Shown: positions 7,173 to 16,427, counted from the stretch's first letter. The stretch: DNA of 36,026 nucleotides from Roseivirga sp. UBA6061 (GCA_002427745.1 DIYF01000103.1:1-36026), one strand, 5' to 3'. Notes: generated from the sequence alone by a model not told the origin. Numbers and translations are program-made.

Positions 7173-9552
7173 CAATGGTAATACCCGCACCACCGCGATC
7201 GGCATGTTCATCACGCATCTCCGTGACAGACTTGTAATTTTTGAGATGATTGCGAACTATCTGACGCAGCACACCACTGCCTTTGCCATGAAGTATGTGC
7301 AATTCATTGGCTCCGAGTAACAGCGCTTCATCCAGGTATTGATCCAGCCTGGGAATGACCTCCTCAGCCCTGAACCCACGAATATCGAGCTTGTGTGAGA
7401 AATCAGCCATCTTCTGGTTAAGAGATACTCCTTTGGCCTCAGCAGTCTGTGTTTCATGCCTGAACTCTTTACGGCTTACCTTTTCAAGTCGGTTCATCTT
7501 TACAATAGAGGTCAGCCCTCCTATCGCCAGCTCAGCATCTTTCCCCTTAATGGAAGTCACCCTGGCCACAGTTTCCTGTCCCTTGATTCTCACATAGCTA
7601 CCGGCCACAATGGCTCCCTCAGCTTTGGTGATGGTCACTTCAGGTGCTTTGGGAGTTGCTGCCCCGGGGGCTGTTTTCTCTTTTAGCTCATCCAGATCCT
7701 TTCTCAGAGCTTTTACCGCTTCCTTATCTTCTTTGGCCTGCTTTTCTTTGATCTCCCTGATCACACGCTCAATTTCCTTATTGGCACCTTTGATCAGGTC
7801 GGCAGCCTCCGCTTTGGCATTTCTGATAATTCGCTTTTGCTGCTGGTCCAGATGTTCTTTCAGTTCAGCGTACTGCTTTGTGAGCTCATCCAGTTCCTGC
7901 TCCTTCTGTCTGATCCGCTTTTCGGCCTTGTCTACCTCATACTTCTGGCTTTCGAGCTGACCCAGCATCTGGTCAAACGACACCTGCTTTACCCCTACTC
8001 TTTCCTTGGCCTTCTCCAGGGTAGATTTGGGTAAGCCTATTTTCTGAGCAATCTCCAATGCAAACGAACTCCCCGGCTTTCCTATTTCCAGTTGATATAG
8101 TGGCTGAAGGCGCTTGAGGTCGTACTTCATGGCCCCGTTGATCAAACCATGCTGCTTGTCTGCAAACTCTTTCAGGTTGCCATAATGCGTGGTAATCACA
8201 CCCAGACCTTTAGAATCTTTCAGCTCACTGAGTATGGACTCTGCAATGGCCCCGCCAAACTGAGGTTCTGTACCCGTGCCGAACTCATCAATTAAAAACA
8301 AAGTACCCTTGTTTACATGGGCCAGCAGATTTTTCATGTTCAGCAAATGAGAGCTGTAGGTACTCAGGTCATTCTCAATAGACTGCTCATCTCCAATATC
8401 GATGAAAAGGTCACGGAAGAGCCCAAATTCTGATTCCTCGTCAACCGGCACCAGCATACCACACTGGAACATATACTGCAACAGTCCCACAGTCTTGAGG
8501 CATACACTCTTACCCCCTGCATTGGGGCCTGAAATAAGCAGAACCCGGTTATGGGAATCCAGACGAATATTAAGCGGCACCACTTCCTTATTCTGCTCCT
8601 TATGTGCCAACAGCAGGATCGGGTGGCGTGCATTGGTCCAGTCAAAGCCTTTTTGCGATTTCCAAGCCGGCTTGATCGCTTCAATTTCTATCGAAAAACG
8701 TGCTTTCGCCCGGATGAAATCGATCAGTCCCAAAAACTGAACTACTCCCGAGAGATTTTCAATTTCAGGTCGTAGCAGGTCGGTCAACTCGGTGAGGATG
8801 CGAATCACTTCCCGCTTCTCAGCATACTGTAGTTCGCGTACTTCATTGTTGATCTCCAGTACTTCACCAGGCTCCAGATAAACCGTCTGACCAGTGGCAG
8901 ATTCTCCGTGCACGAAGCCGCGGATTCTGCGCTTGTGCTCGGCCAGCACCGGTATTACCATACGACCATCGCGGATGGTAATATTGACGTCATCCGGAGT
9001 GAAGCCTTCCTTCTGTGCTCGTTTCAATACACCGTCCAACACTTTTCGCAATCTTCGCTGCTCCTGTTCAATTCCTTTTCTTATCTCAAATAACAGGTCG
9101 CTGGCATGGTCATGTAGTTTCCCGCGATCGTCAAAGCGCTTGTCGAGCTTCCACAACAAATCATCATCAAACAAAATAGGGTGTGTGAGCTGCGACAGCT
9201 CGGGATAGTCTTCATGATGGGTTCTGAAGAAATCAAGGCATTTGTCAAGCGTCTTGAAGGTGAGGATCAGATTAAAAAACTCTTCCTCAATCAGATAGGT
9301 ATTCTCAATCTCCGCCTTTTTCAGGTAAGGAGTAATGTCCAGGTAATTGGAATTGGGAAAAAGCTCCCCAGCCTGAATAATCTTAACAAACTCATCTGTT
9401 TGTAAGAGCCATTTCTCAATGGACTTCTGATCTTTTGAATATTTGATCTTACGGACAAACTGTTGCCCCAAAGAGCTCTCACAAGCTTCGTTGAGTAAGG
9501 TCCTTATCTTATCAAAACCCAGTTTTTGTTCTAAATTCTGCGGATAGAGCAT
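7159..9552 (-). CDS. mutS2: Endonuclease MutS2 / Smr-domain DNA-binding ATPase
   Basis: A 797-residue protein of the usual MutS2 length. The order is an N-terminal clamp region, then the MutS ATPase with Walker A GPNAGGKS (342-349), Walker B LFLIDEFGTGT (418-428) and THY (455-457). A long coiled coil follows (about 520-640, KAEKRIRQKEQELDELTKQY), then a KOW-like region and a C-terminal Smr domain (722-797; LDIRG, HGKGSG at 755-760). MutS2 proteins act on branched DNA and on stalled or collided ribosomes; Smr is the nuclease part. The start lies 13 bases after the DUF4296 gene stop, so the two form an operon. Everything expected is intact. Confidence 0.97.
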   Translation of the reverse strand: MLYPQNLEQKLGFDKIRTLLNEACESSLGQQFVRKIKYSKDQKSIEKWLLQTDEFVKIIQAGELFPNSNYLDITPYLKKAEIENTYLIEEEFFNLILTFKTLDKCLDFFRTHHEDYPELSQLTHPILFDDDLLWKLDKRFDDRGKLHDHASDLLFEIRKGIEQEQRRLRKVLDGVLKRAQKEGFTPDDVNITIRDGRMVIPVLAEHKRRIRGFVHGESATGQTVYLEPGEVLEINNEVRELQYAEKREVIRILTELTDLLRPEIENLSGVVQFLGLIDFIRAKARFSIEIEAIKPAWKSQKGFDWTNARHPILLLAHKEQNKEVVPLNIRLDSHNRVLLISGPNAGGKSVCLKTVGLLQYMFQCGMLVPVDEESEFGLFRDLFIDIGDEQSIENDLSTYSSHLLNMKNLLAHVNKGTLFLIDEFGTGTEPQFGGAIAESILSELKDSKGLGVITTHYGNLKEFADKQHGLINGAMKYDLKRLQPLYQLEIGKPGSSFALEIAQKIGLPKSTLEKAKERVGVKQVSFDQMLGQLESQKYEVDKAEKRIRQKEQELDELTKQYAELKEHLDQQQKRIIRNAKAEAADLIKGANKEIERVIREIKEKQAKEDKEAVKALRKDLDELKEKTAPGAATPKAPEVTITKAEGAIVAGSYVRIKGQETVARVTSIKGKDAELAIGGLTSIVKMNRLEKVSRKEFRHETQTAEAKGVSLNQKMADFSHKLDIRGFRAEEVIPRLDQYLDEALLLGANELHILHGKGSGVLRQIVRNHLKNYKSVTEMRDEHADRGGAGITIVNLA

Positions 9553-9565
9553 TGGTGAGTCCGGG

Positions 9566-9928
9566 CTATTTGTGCCCGGTTTCCTTGATTTGTTGACGTA
9601 CTTTCAGGCTATCAATCACAGCATCCGTGATATAGAGTGCTTCTCTGGGATGGAGCAGGTAATACTGATAGCTGGTAATATAAGTGAGGCTGTCTACCTC
9701 ATGTTTTTCGAAGATACTTTTCTCAAGTTCTGAAAAAAGATTCAGCGAGCTGTCGTTGCTCAGGGTGAGTGTAGCTACCCTGCCTTCTGCCAGACGCATC
9801 TCTATCAGCAGTGAGACCATCTTTTCTTTAGACAGAATATTTTCAGGCACTTCCTCTCCTTTACCACAGGAAAAAAGCGACAAGGCTACCACTAGTACCA
9901 AAACCTTTTTTATGACTGAAACGTCCAT
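9566..9928 (-). CDS. DUF4296 lipoprotein
   Basis: A 120-residue protein with lipoprotein signal LVVALSLFSC (Cys21). The rest is helical, with the pattern ILSKEKMVSLLIEMRLAEGR and then IFEKHEVDSLTYITSYQYYLLHP, which fits the DUF4296 family of small Bacteroidota lipoproteins. The function is unknown. It is the first gene of a two-gene minus-strand unit with mutS2 and is divergent from the DUF58 operon, separated by 139 bases. The pairing with mutS2 need not be functional. Confidence 0.85.
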   Translation of the reverse strand: MDVSVIKKVLVLVVALSLFSCGKGEEVPENILSKEKMVSLLIEMRLAEGRVATLTLSNDSSLNLFSELEKSIFEKHEVDSLTYITSYQYYLLHPREALYITDAVIDSLKVRQQIKETGHK

Positions 9929-10067
9929 TTAATTTTCGACAGCAATTCGTGAAAACAGATTGTAAAGGTACATCAATAAAATTTATGCCAGACCCTGCGG
10001 AATTAACGATTTTTAAGATTTTGAGGGTGTGACAGACGTAAATAAATGATATTTTAGGCGCTTCATT

Positions 10068-10946
10068 ATGCAGCACATCATTTCCAAGCTCAGGAAGTAC
10101 GAAATTCAGATAAGAAAGGCGATTAATTCACGCATGCAGGGTGATTTTCACTCCATCTTTAAAGGAGCTGGTCTTGAGTTTGACGGTGTGAGAGAATACG
10201 TCTATGGCGATGATACCAGAAACATTGACTGGAATGTATCTGCCAAAGGCCTGGGAACCTTCGTAAAAACCTTTAAAGAAGAGAAAGAGCAGTCTGTTTA
10301 CTTTCTTCTCGATGTGAGTGCTTCACAGGAGATAGGTAACCCCGGTGCTCAAAAAGTGGATATCGGTAAAGAAATCTGTGGTGTTTTGACGCTCTCTGCT
10401 TTGAAAGAGTCAAGCAAGGTGGGCCTGATTTGCTATTCTGATCTAAAAGAGAAGTATGTAAAATCGGGCAAGGGCACCAAGCATGGTTATCATATCATCA
10501 ACGAGCTCTTTAATCTCAAGCCTCAAAGCACAAAGACCAACCTCAATGCTGCCATTCTCTTTACGCTGGAGATTGTGAAGAAGCGCAGTGTGGTCATTGT
10601 CATTTCTGATTTTATAGACGAAGGCTACGAAAAAAATCTGCGTACGCTGGCCAAAAGACATGATGTGGTGGCCATACACCTGAAAGATGACCGGGAGACT
10701 AATCTGCCGAACCTGGGTATTGTTCCTGTCTTTGACAAGGAAAGCAGGAAAACCATTTGGGTGAACACCTCGTCTTCAGAATTCAGAAAGAAGCTGGAAA
10801 CCCGCTACTCACAAGGACGCGGAGAACTGGAAAAATTCAGTCGGAAAAATGAGATTAATTACCTGGAAATCAACACAAAGGACAATTACGTACCGCAGCT
10901 TATCAAACTTTTCAAACTCAGAAATAAGACTTTAAAAAGTGTTTAG
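10068..10946 (+). CDS. DUF58 (von Willebrand A-like) protein
   Basis: A 292-residue protein with the DUF58 hallmark FDGVREYVYGDDTRNIDWNV (39-58) and a MIDAS-type LDVSAS (81-86), the metal site of a vWA fold. Proteins of this type partner MoxR AAA+ ATPases and Bat proteins, probably in assembly or quality control of envelope or periplasmic complexes. The next gene begins inside its 3' end (GTG at 10939), and BatA follows, so the three are translated as a unit. No moxR is present upstream; the next gene on that side is divergent. Confidence 0.92.
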   Translation: MQHIISKLRKYEIQIRKAINSRMQGDFHSIFKGAGLEFDGVREYVYGDDTRNIDWNVSAKGLGTFVKTFKEEKEQSVYFLLDVSASQEIGNPGAQKVDIGKEICGVLTLSALKESSKVGLICYSDLKEKYVKSGKGTKHGYHIINELFNLKPQSTKTNLNAAILFTLEIVKKRSVVIVISDFIDEGYEKNLRTLAKRHDVVAIHLKDDRETNLPNLGIVPVFDKESRKTIWVNTSSSEFRKKLETRYSQGRGELEKFSRKNEINYLEINTKDNYVPQLIKLFKLRNKTLKSV

Positions 10947-11835
10947 GTTGTTGCGATCAGTACTCAGTATTTTCCTTTTGATTTCAACACTGACCCTTCA
11001 GGCTCAGGAGCTGAAACCCCGTGGCTATTTTCTCAAAGACAGTGTTAAGGTAGGTGAGGTAGTACCCTTTACCTTCAGCTATAAAGACCGGAAGAACCGC
11101 CCGGTGATTTTCCCGGATTCATTGTATGATTTCGCTCCCTTTGAGCTGGTTAGTAAAGACTACTACGATACTCAGTCTGACAGTATTAACAGCATAGACA
11201 GTGCGGTTTATTATCTCACTACTTTTGAAATTGACCTGGTTCAGAAGCTTTCTCTGCCGGTTTTCCTGGTAAACGCGGGAGACAGTCTGCCACTTTACAG
11301 CGACCCCGATTCTATTAAACTTCAGGAGGTAGTTACCCAGATGCCCGATTCCGTGGACCTGGTTGAGACCACCCATTACCAGCCTGTTTCTACCCAGTTC
11401 AACTACCCTTACTTTATTATCGCCCTGTTTGCCCTGGGCTTTATCGCGCTCGTTGTACTCATCATCTGGGGCAGGACCATTCGCAAGAAAATCAAACTGT
11501 ATCGCCTGAAGAAGAAGCTCGAAAAGTTCAGAATGGGCTTTGAACAGGAAATAGGGCAGCTGGGAGACCAACCCGGTAAGCCGGAAATTGAGGCTGTGCT
11601 CAAATACTGGAAAACCTTTATGGAAGGCCTGGACAGGATTCCCTACAGAAGGCTGACCACCAAAGAGATTGTACTGATACACGAGAATAAGAGCCTGGAA
11701 GAAACGCTTAAGTCCATTGATCGTAGTATCTACAGTCAAATGGCCGTATCAGCGCTGCAGAATGACTTTGAGTTCCTGATGGACTACTCAGTAGACCGTT
11801 ATAACCACATTACGGAGGAGATTAAAAATGCTTGA
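10939..11835 (+). CDS. Membrane-anchored exported protein of the Bat locus (BatD-like position)
   Basis: A 298-residue protein. It has a signal peptide (LLRSVLSIFLLISTLTLQAQ, residues 4-23), a periplasmic beta-rich domain (about 24-155), a transmembrane helix (158-177) and a basic cytoplasmic region with coiled-coil character (IKLYRLKKKLEKFRMGFEQE). That layout is usual for the protein between DUF58 and BatA in Bacteroidota. The GTG start at 10939 overlaps the DUF58 gene by 8 bases; TTG at 10948 is an alternative. The 3' end overlaps batA by 8 bases. It is likely part of a membrane complex with BatA; its exact role is unknown. Confidence 0.8.
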   Translation: MFRLLRSVLSIFLLISTLTLQAQELKPRGYFLKDSVKVGEVVPFTFSYKDRKNRPVIFPDSLYDFAPFELVSKDYYDTQSDSINSIDSAVYYLTTFEIDLVQKLSLPVFLVNAGDSLPLYSDPDSIKLQEVVTQMPDSVDLVETTHYQPVSTQFNYPYFIIALFALGFIALVVLIIWGRTIRKKIKLYRLKKKLEKFRMGFEQEIGQLGDQPGKPEIEAVLKYWKTFMEGLDRIPYRRLTTKEIVLIHENKSLEETLKSIDRSIYSQMAVSALQNDFEFLMDYSVDRYNHITEEIKNA

Positions 11836-12877
11836 CGAGACGGTATATAAATGGTACTCACCAGAATGGTTTCTGCCTTCTGCTTTCAGGTCTTTTGACT
11901 GGGAGTTTGTGTTTTTCCTCTATGCCATTCCCGCAGTATTGCTCATCTTCCTGCTCAAATGGTTGCTGGGAACACAGATTAAGCAAAAGGTGGCGGTGGC
12001 TCTTCCAAAAAAGGAAATAGGCACCAGCTGGACCAGCTACCTGCGCATTATCCCAAACGTATTACTGGCCCTGGCCATGATGCTGATGATTGTGGCTATG
12101 GCCCGCCCACAGCGAACCAATGAGCAGGTAGAACAATGGACCGAAGGTATTGACATCATGCTGGTGGTGGATATCTCTGAGTCTATGCAGATTGAAGACT
12201 TCAAACCCAATCGTCTGGAGGCTGCCAAAAGAACGGCACGTGACTTTATCAAGGGCCGTTTTCAGGACCGAATAGGTATTGTGATTTTTTCAGGAGATGC
12301 TTATTCGCTATCTCCTCTTACCACAGATTATGACCTCCTCTACAAGTTCATTGATGAAGACATAGACTTCAACAGAATTGAAAACAGGGGTACCGCCATC
12401 GGAAGTGCCATTGCCACAGGTACCAATCGTATGCGCGACTCAGAAGCAGCCTCCAAGGTGATGATCTTACTGTCTGACGGAGACAATACGGCCGGTAATA
12501 TTGACCCGATTACGGCTGCTGAGCTGGCTGCTGCCTACGGTATCAAGATCTACTCCATCGGTATTGGCAAAGAGGGCAAGGTACCCTATGGCAAAGACTT
12601 CTTCGGCCGACCTCAATATGTAGATAATACCCTGGACGAGACCAATCTGCGCGAGATCGCCCGCATCGGTGAAGGACAATTTTACAGAGTATCTGACAAC
12701 GCAGCTCTGGCCAATGTTTTCGGCCTGATAGATGAATACGAAAAAGCGGAGATCAAGGAGACCCGCTATAAAAACACGACTGATTTCTACCCTATCTACC
12801 TGAGCTGGGGCATTGTATTCCTGCTGCTGTTTCTGCTTTCAAAGAGCACTTTTGTCAGCAATGTGCTTGAAGACTAA
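11828..12877 (+). CDS. batA: BatA-type vWA domain membrane protein
   Basis: A 349-residue protein with transmembrane helices at about 28-47 and 73-92 and a C-terminal one at about 324-338. Between them lies a vWA domain with a full MIDAS: DISES (115-119), RGTAIG (188-192 region) and LLSDGDN (214-220). This is the BatA architecture, named after the Bacteroides aerotolerance operon, where it is thought to act in envelope stress tolerance. It is the last gene of a three-gene overlapping unit. The batB, batC and moxR genes usually found with it are not adjacent here. Confidence 0.92.
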   Translation: MLDETVYKWYSPEWFLPSAFRSFDWEFVFFLYAIPAVLLIFLLKWLLGTQIKQKVAVALPKKEIGTSWTSYLRIIPNVLLALAMMLMIVAMARPQRTNEQVEQWTEGIDIMLVVDISESMQIEDFKPNRLEAAKRTARDFIKGRFQDRIGIVIFSGDAYSLSPLTTDYDLLYKFIDEDIDFNRIENRGTAIGSAIATGTNRMRDSEAASKVMILLSDGDNTAGNIDPITAAELAAAYGIKIYSIGIGKEGKVPYGKDFFGRPQYVDNTLDETNLREIARIGEGQFYRVSDNAALANVFGLIDEYEKAEIKETRYKNTTDFYPIYLSWGIVFLLLFLLSKSTFVSNVLED

Positions 12878-12985
12878 CTCACAAGCAGCTTTCTTTGTAA
12901 CGAAAACTTAATCAAAGGATAAGCCCAACGGCTGTTTTCACTTTTGATTAATTCAGAAATTCACCTAACACTTTTACCGGACGCC

Positions 12986-13540
12986 TTGAAAACGATCTTT
13001 CTCCTTTTCCTGATTGCTCTGTGTACCCCATTACAGGCACAGGAGTATTTCCAAAACGACATTAAGCTTCACAACATCGAAGACAAGTATCTCCTGAAAG
13101 CCATCAGACAGCTGATCCGTTCGGAATCACTGGTGGATCAGGATTTTCAAAACGGCCGTGGCTATCTACTGGTAAAAAAGAAAAGCATGGCTTCAGACAG
13201 TAGCTGGTACCAATATGAGATGTCGGTTCAGTACGCAGCCATTGATGTAGAAAATGATGTGCTTTTTCCCGAGTACTATGGATTTGTAGATAAGCGCATC
13301 GTCATGTTCTTTCTGGATGACTCGGCCCATTTCAAATATAAAACAGGTCAGAAAACAGCCTTTCTGAAAAAGCTGGAAAAGTACCTGGCTCCCAAAGAGC
13401 CTGTGAAGAAAATGGTCAATGGAAAAATGGTGAAAGACAAGGATTTCAGGCCCGGCAACAAGTACAACACCAACCCCAAGAAGGTGACGCTGCGTTATCG
13501 GCACAATGATCTGCCCCTGATCTTAAGCGAATACCTTTAG
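12986..13540 (+). CDS. Secreted protein of unknown function
   Basis: About 184 residues from a TTG at 12986. This start is chosen because it begins a clean signal peptide, MKTIFLLFLIALCTPLQAQ; an upstream TTG at 12944 would place 14 residues before it. The mature part is rich in Lys, Tyr and Asp with beta-strand patterns (YLLVKKKSMASDSSWYQYEM) and ends in a basic segment. It has no cysteines beyond the signal peptide and no motif I recognise. It lies 108 bases after batA on the same strand and ends 2 bases from the convergent downstream gene. Confidence 0.7.
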   Translation: MKTIFLLFLIALCTPLQAQEYFQNDIKLHNIEDKYLLKAIRQLIRSESLVDQDFQNGRGYLLVKKKSMASDSSWYQYEMSVQYAAIDVENDVLFPEYYGFVDKRIVMFFLDDSAHFKYKTGQKTAFLKKLEKYLAPKEPVKKMVNGKMVKDKDFRPGNKYNTNPKKVTLRYRHNDLPLILSEYL

Positions 13541-13542
13541 CC

Positions 13543-14136
13543 TCAGAAGGTAATGGTCAGGCCTATAGTTCCGGGAGCCAGTTGCACAGCTTCCAGGATT
13601 TTATTGAGCTGAGCCCCTTTACTCTGCAGCGCTGTATAAAGAATCAGGTCAAAGGCCAGCAGGAACCCACCCTGCAGAATGAGAGAGCGGCCATAGCCAT
13701 CCAGAATATCGAACTTATTGGTGCGCGTTTTGGCCATTTCTTTCATCAGAAAACCGCCTGTGATATAAGCCACATCCAACCCTGCATTCAGCAACAGAAT
13801 TTTGCCCATGCGGTGGTATTCACTTACAGATTCTGCCAGATTGAGAGCAGCCGGATCGGTGATAAGAGAATGCCTGAGCCCGGGAACGGCCAAAGCCAGA
13901 TTCACCAGGTTCCAGTAGATATTCATGCGATAGAAATGCCCATCGCTTCCCGAAGCATTACGCGTAAGAAAAGCATTGACCCCGATGTTTCCCAGCGCCC
14001 AGCTACCCAGCACCAGCATGCCGGTCTTGTTTACATGAAGGCGTTCGGTATTGAATTGTAACAGATCGGAACTTTGCCCCATTACCTGAAAGGTGACAAA
14101 GCACAGAATAAGAGTTAGTAAGAGTGTTTTTTTCAT
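13543..14136 (-). CDS. Exported membrane-associated protein (DUF6992-like)
   Basis: A 197-residue protein. It has a signal peptide LLLTLILCFVTFQVMGQ, then RLHVNKTGMLVLGSWALGNIG and several moderately hydrophobic segments (NLVNLALAVPG, ILLLNAGLDVAYITGGFLM, LILQGGFLLAFDLILYTAL), ending in a beta strand TIGLTITF. I recall such proteins in Bacteroidota as DUF6992, but I cannot verify the match. The function is unknown. Its ATG shares one base with the stop of the LysE-type gene upstream, so it is translated in an operon with it and the GH3-like gene. Confidence 0.75.
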   Translation of the reverse strand: MKKTLLLTLILCFVTFQVMGQSSDLLQFNTERLHVNKTGMLVLGSWALGNIGVNAFLTRNASGSDGHFYRMNIYWNLVNLALAVPGLRHSLITDPAALNLAESVSEYHRMGKILLLNAGLDVAYITGGFLMKEMAKTRTNKFDILDGYGRSLILQGGFLLAFDLILYTALQSKGAQLNKILEAVQLAPGTIGLTITF

Positions 14137-14774
14137 TAGCCAAGCACTGAGTAGCCAAAGCCCTCAAGCACAAAGTTGAAAAGACGCAAGCTGAAAAGAA
14201 TCAGCGCGATTCCGACCACTCTATTCATGATTTTCATAAAGCGCGGTGTTACGATCTGACTCAGCTTCATTGCGAAGTACGATTTGAGTACATCTGTGGT
14301 GAGCACTGTGGCTATGAGCGTAACAAAGAAGACGAGGGTCTGGTTTTCAGAAAACTGGAAGTCAAGTGAAATTTTAGTCATGATCCCTATCCAGAAGAAC
14401 AGTACGAAAGGGTTGACCCCATTGAGGAAAAAGCCTTTCAGAATCTGCTGAAACCACTTACTACTCTCTTCATGAGCCTGTTTAGCCCCCTTTACCGGCA
14501 CAGGCTTAAGCATGTACACCAACCCGAAACCGAGCATAATAAGCCCCCCGATACCTCCGAGCCACATGTTAAAGCTGGGGTTTTCTGTAAGCCGGGAAAT
14601 ACCAAAGTAGGTAATGAAAATATAGAAGCTATCGCTGAGGGCGATACCCACTGCCATGAAAATACCGGCTTTAAAGCCCTTTTCAATACTGTTCTGGATC
14701 AATGCAAAAAACACTGGTCCAATCAGTACACTGAGCAAAAGCCCAAACAGGAATCCGTTCCAAATAGAAATCAT
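14136..14774 (-). CDS. LysE/RhtB-family amino acid exporter
   Basis: A 212-residue protein with about six transmembrane helices and the N-terminal family pattern GFLFGLLLSVLIGPVFFALI, then GIALSDSFYIFITYFG and NPFVLFFWIGIM. LysE/RhtB proteins export amino acids or related small molecules across the inner membrane; the substrate cannot be read from the sequence. It starts 4 bases after the stop of the GH3-family gene. GH3 enzymes join amino acids to acyl groups, so a shared substrate is possible but not shown. Confidence 0.9.
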   Translation of the reverse strand: MISIWNGFLFGLLLSVLIGPVFFALIQNSIEKGFKAGIFMAVGIALSDSFYIFITYFGISRLTENPSFNMWLGGIGGLIMLGFGLVYMLKPVPVKGAKQAHEESSKWFQQILKGFFLNGVNPFVLFFWIGIMTKISLDFQFSENQTLVFFVTLIATVLTTDVLKSYFAMKLSQIVTPRFMKIMNRVVGIALILFSLRLFNFVLEGFGYSVLG

Positions 14775-14778
14775 GCAG

Positions 14779-16332
14779 CTAGCTTAACGGAGCTTCCTTT
14801 CCAACAAAACTGAGCCAGCTATCGAGCTTTTCTTTTTTGAGCACTCTGGGGAATTTAGACTGGCCTCCCTCTTTGCCCTGGGCACGCATCCAGTCGTAAA
14901 AGGTCTCAGAAGGCAACACATCTACCAGCACATTTTTCAGAGCATGTTGGCGCTCCACAGCATAGTCATCATTCAGCTCTTTTAAATGATGATCCACGCG
15001 CTCTTTGAGTGCTTCCGAGTCCACAGGATCATCCGACCCCACAAACCAGTGATGGGAGAAGAGGCTGCCATCAGGGATACCGGCTACAGTGAATTCTTTG
15101 ACACAGATGTTGAGTTCTTCAGAAGCCAGTTCTATGGCATTGTTCATATTATCTACCGACAGATGCTCTCCGCAAAGGCTGAGGAAATGTTTCGTGCGGC
15201 CTGTAATGATGATTTCTGAGCTGCGCTTATTCACAAACTTGATGGTATCACCGATCTGATATCGCCAGGCACCGGCACAGGTAGAAATCAGCAGCGCATA
15301 GTCCTGCCCCTCTTCCACCTCATCTATCATCAGGGTTTCCGGGTTTTCCACCATCACCCCGTCCTCATCAAAGTTGCGTTCGTTAAAAGGCACAAACTCA
15401 TAGAAGATACCATTGTTGAGTACCAGCTTCATCGACCTGGTATCGGGATCGGCCTGAAAAGCCAGGAAGCCCTCAGAGGCCAGGTAAGTTTCTATGTAAT
15501 GCACTGGGCGCCCGAGCAGCTTATCAAAACCTTTGCGGTAGGGTTCAAATGATACGCCTCCGTGCACAAAAGCTTCCAGGTTGGGCCAGATTTCGTGAAT
15601 ATCTGAAACGCCATATCGCTCAATAATCTTTTCCAGAAGAATGGTCATCCAGGCAGGTACGCCCACAATCATACCAATATTCCATTTGGGAGCAGACTCC
15701 ACAATCTCTTCCAGCTTGGTAGCCCAGTCTTTCTGCTTTTTGATCTTGGGAGTAGGTCTTGAAAAACCCTGCACCCAGATAGGTAGCTGCCCGGTGGTGA
15801 TACCGCTCAGGTCACCATAGTAGTAATTGCCTGAAAAATTCAGTGAAGTACTCCCTCCCAGCATCAGCATACCCGACTGGAAAAACTTATCGGGCAGATC
15901 ATACTTGGAAAGGGTGTAGATATGTCTCGTTCCCGTTTTTCTGATCTGACGGATCATATCTTTGGTAACCGGAATATATTTTGAGGCGGCTCCTGAAGTA
16001 CCCGAGCTCAGAGCAAAATATTTGGTTTTGCCAGGCCAGCAAACATCAGCTTCTCCCTCCCTGCTTTTGTGCCACCAGTCGGCATTCATCTTCTCATAAT
16101 CGCAAACCGGCACTTCTGATTTAAAGGCCCTGAAAAAATCGTGTCCGCCAAAGCTGCGAAACTCTTCCAGTATGTCGAAGAATTTATGAGCCCTGCCAAA
16201 CTGGGTGTTACGGGCACTGATCAGGAGTTTTGAGAGCTCCTTCTTTTGTAGTTCGTATGATGAAGTATAGTCCTGTTCCAGGGTCTCTCTCAATTTGATC
16301 CCCTTCTTCAGTATTGTTCCGATTATTGGCAT
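14779..16332 (-). CDS. GH3-family (auxin-responsive promoter-like) acyl-adenylating protein
   Basis: A 517-residue protein. ALSSGTSGAASKYIPVT (107-123, with the phosphate-binding loop SSGTSGA) and YLASEGFLAF are the GH3/ANL adenylation signatures, and GRTKHFLSLCGEHLSVDNM is the late hinge region. GH3 proteins in plants activate a carboxylate with ATP and couple it to an amino acid; bacterial members are widespread and mostly uncharacterised. The length is normal for the family. It heads a minus-strand operon with the LysE-type exporter and a DUF6992-like gene, and is divergent from the PLP-binding protein gene. Confidence 0.9.
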   Translation of the reverse strand: MPIIGTILKKGIKLRETLEQDYTSSYELQKKELSKLLISARNTQFGRAHKFFDILEEFRSFGGHDFFRAFKSEVPVCDYEKMNADWWHKSREGEADVCWPGKTKYFALSSGTSGAASKYIPVTKDMIRQIRKTGTRHIYTLSKYDLPDKFFQSGMLMLGGSTSLNFSGNYYYGDLSGITTGQLPIWVQGFSRPTPKIKKQKDWATKLEEIVESAPKWNIGMIVGVPAWMTILLEKIIERYGVSDIHEIWPNLEAFVHGGVSFEPYRKGFDKLLGRPVHYIETYLASEGFLAFQADPDTRSMKLVLNNGIFYEFVPFNERNFDEDGVMVENPETLMIDEVEEGQDYALLISTCAGAWRYQIGDTIKFVNKRSSEIIITGRTKHFLSLCGEHLSVDNMNNAIELASEELNICVKEFTVAGIPDGSLFSHHWFVGSDDPVDSEALKERVDHHLKELNDDYAVERQHALKNVLVDVLPSETFYDWMRAQGKEGGQSKFPRVLKKEKLDSWLSFVGKEAPLS

Positions 16333-16394
16333 GAATTCAATTTACTCCTGTACTCAATTTTTCCTCTTCCAGCCTTTACCGTTTTAATTTCCAC

Positions 16395-16402
16395 TAACTT
16401 TG
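16395..16402 (+). promoter_or_regulatory. Promoter -7 box for the PLP-binding protein gene
   Basis: TAACTTTG matches TAnnTTTG exactly, 59 bases before the ATG at 16462, in the divergent region. A TTTA about 20 bases upstream could serve as a weak -33. Confidence 0.4.
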
Positions 16403-16419
16403 GACGGCAACCTCGCATG

Positions 16420-16427
16420 CAAAGATA
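16420..16427 (-). promoter_or_regulatory. Promoter -7 box for the GH3 operon
   Basis: On the minus strand this reads TATCTTTG, an exact TAnnTTTG, 87 bases before the GH3-like ATG. A TTTTCG about 20 bases upstream on that strand is a possible -33. The expected start points of this box and the one at 16395-16402 nearly coincide, so the two promoters face each other. Confidence 0.4.
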
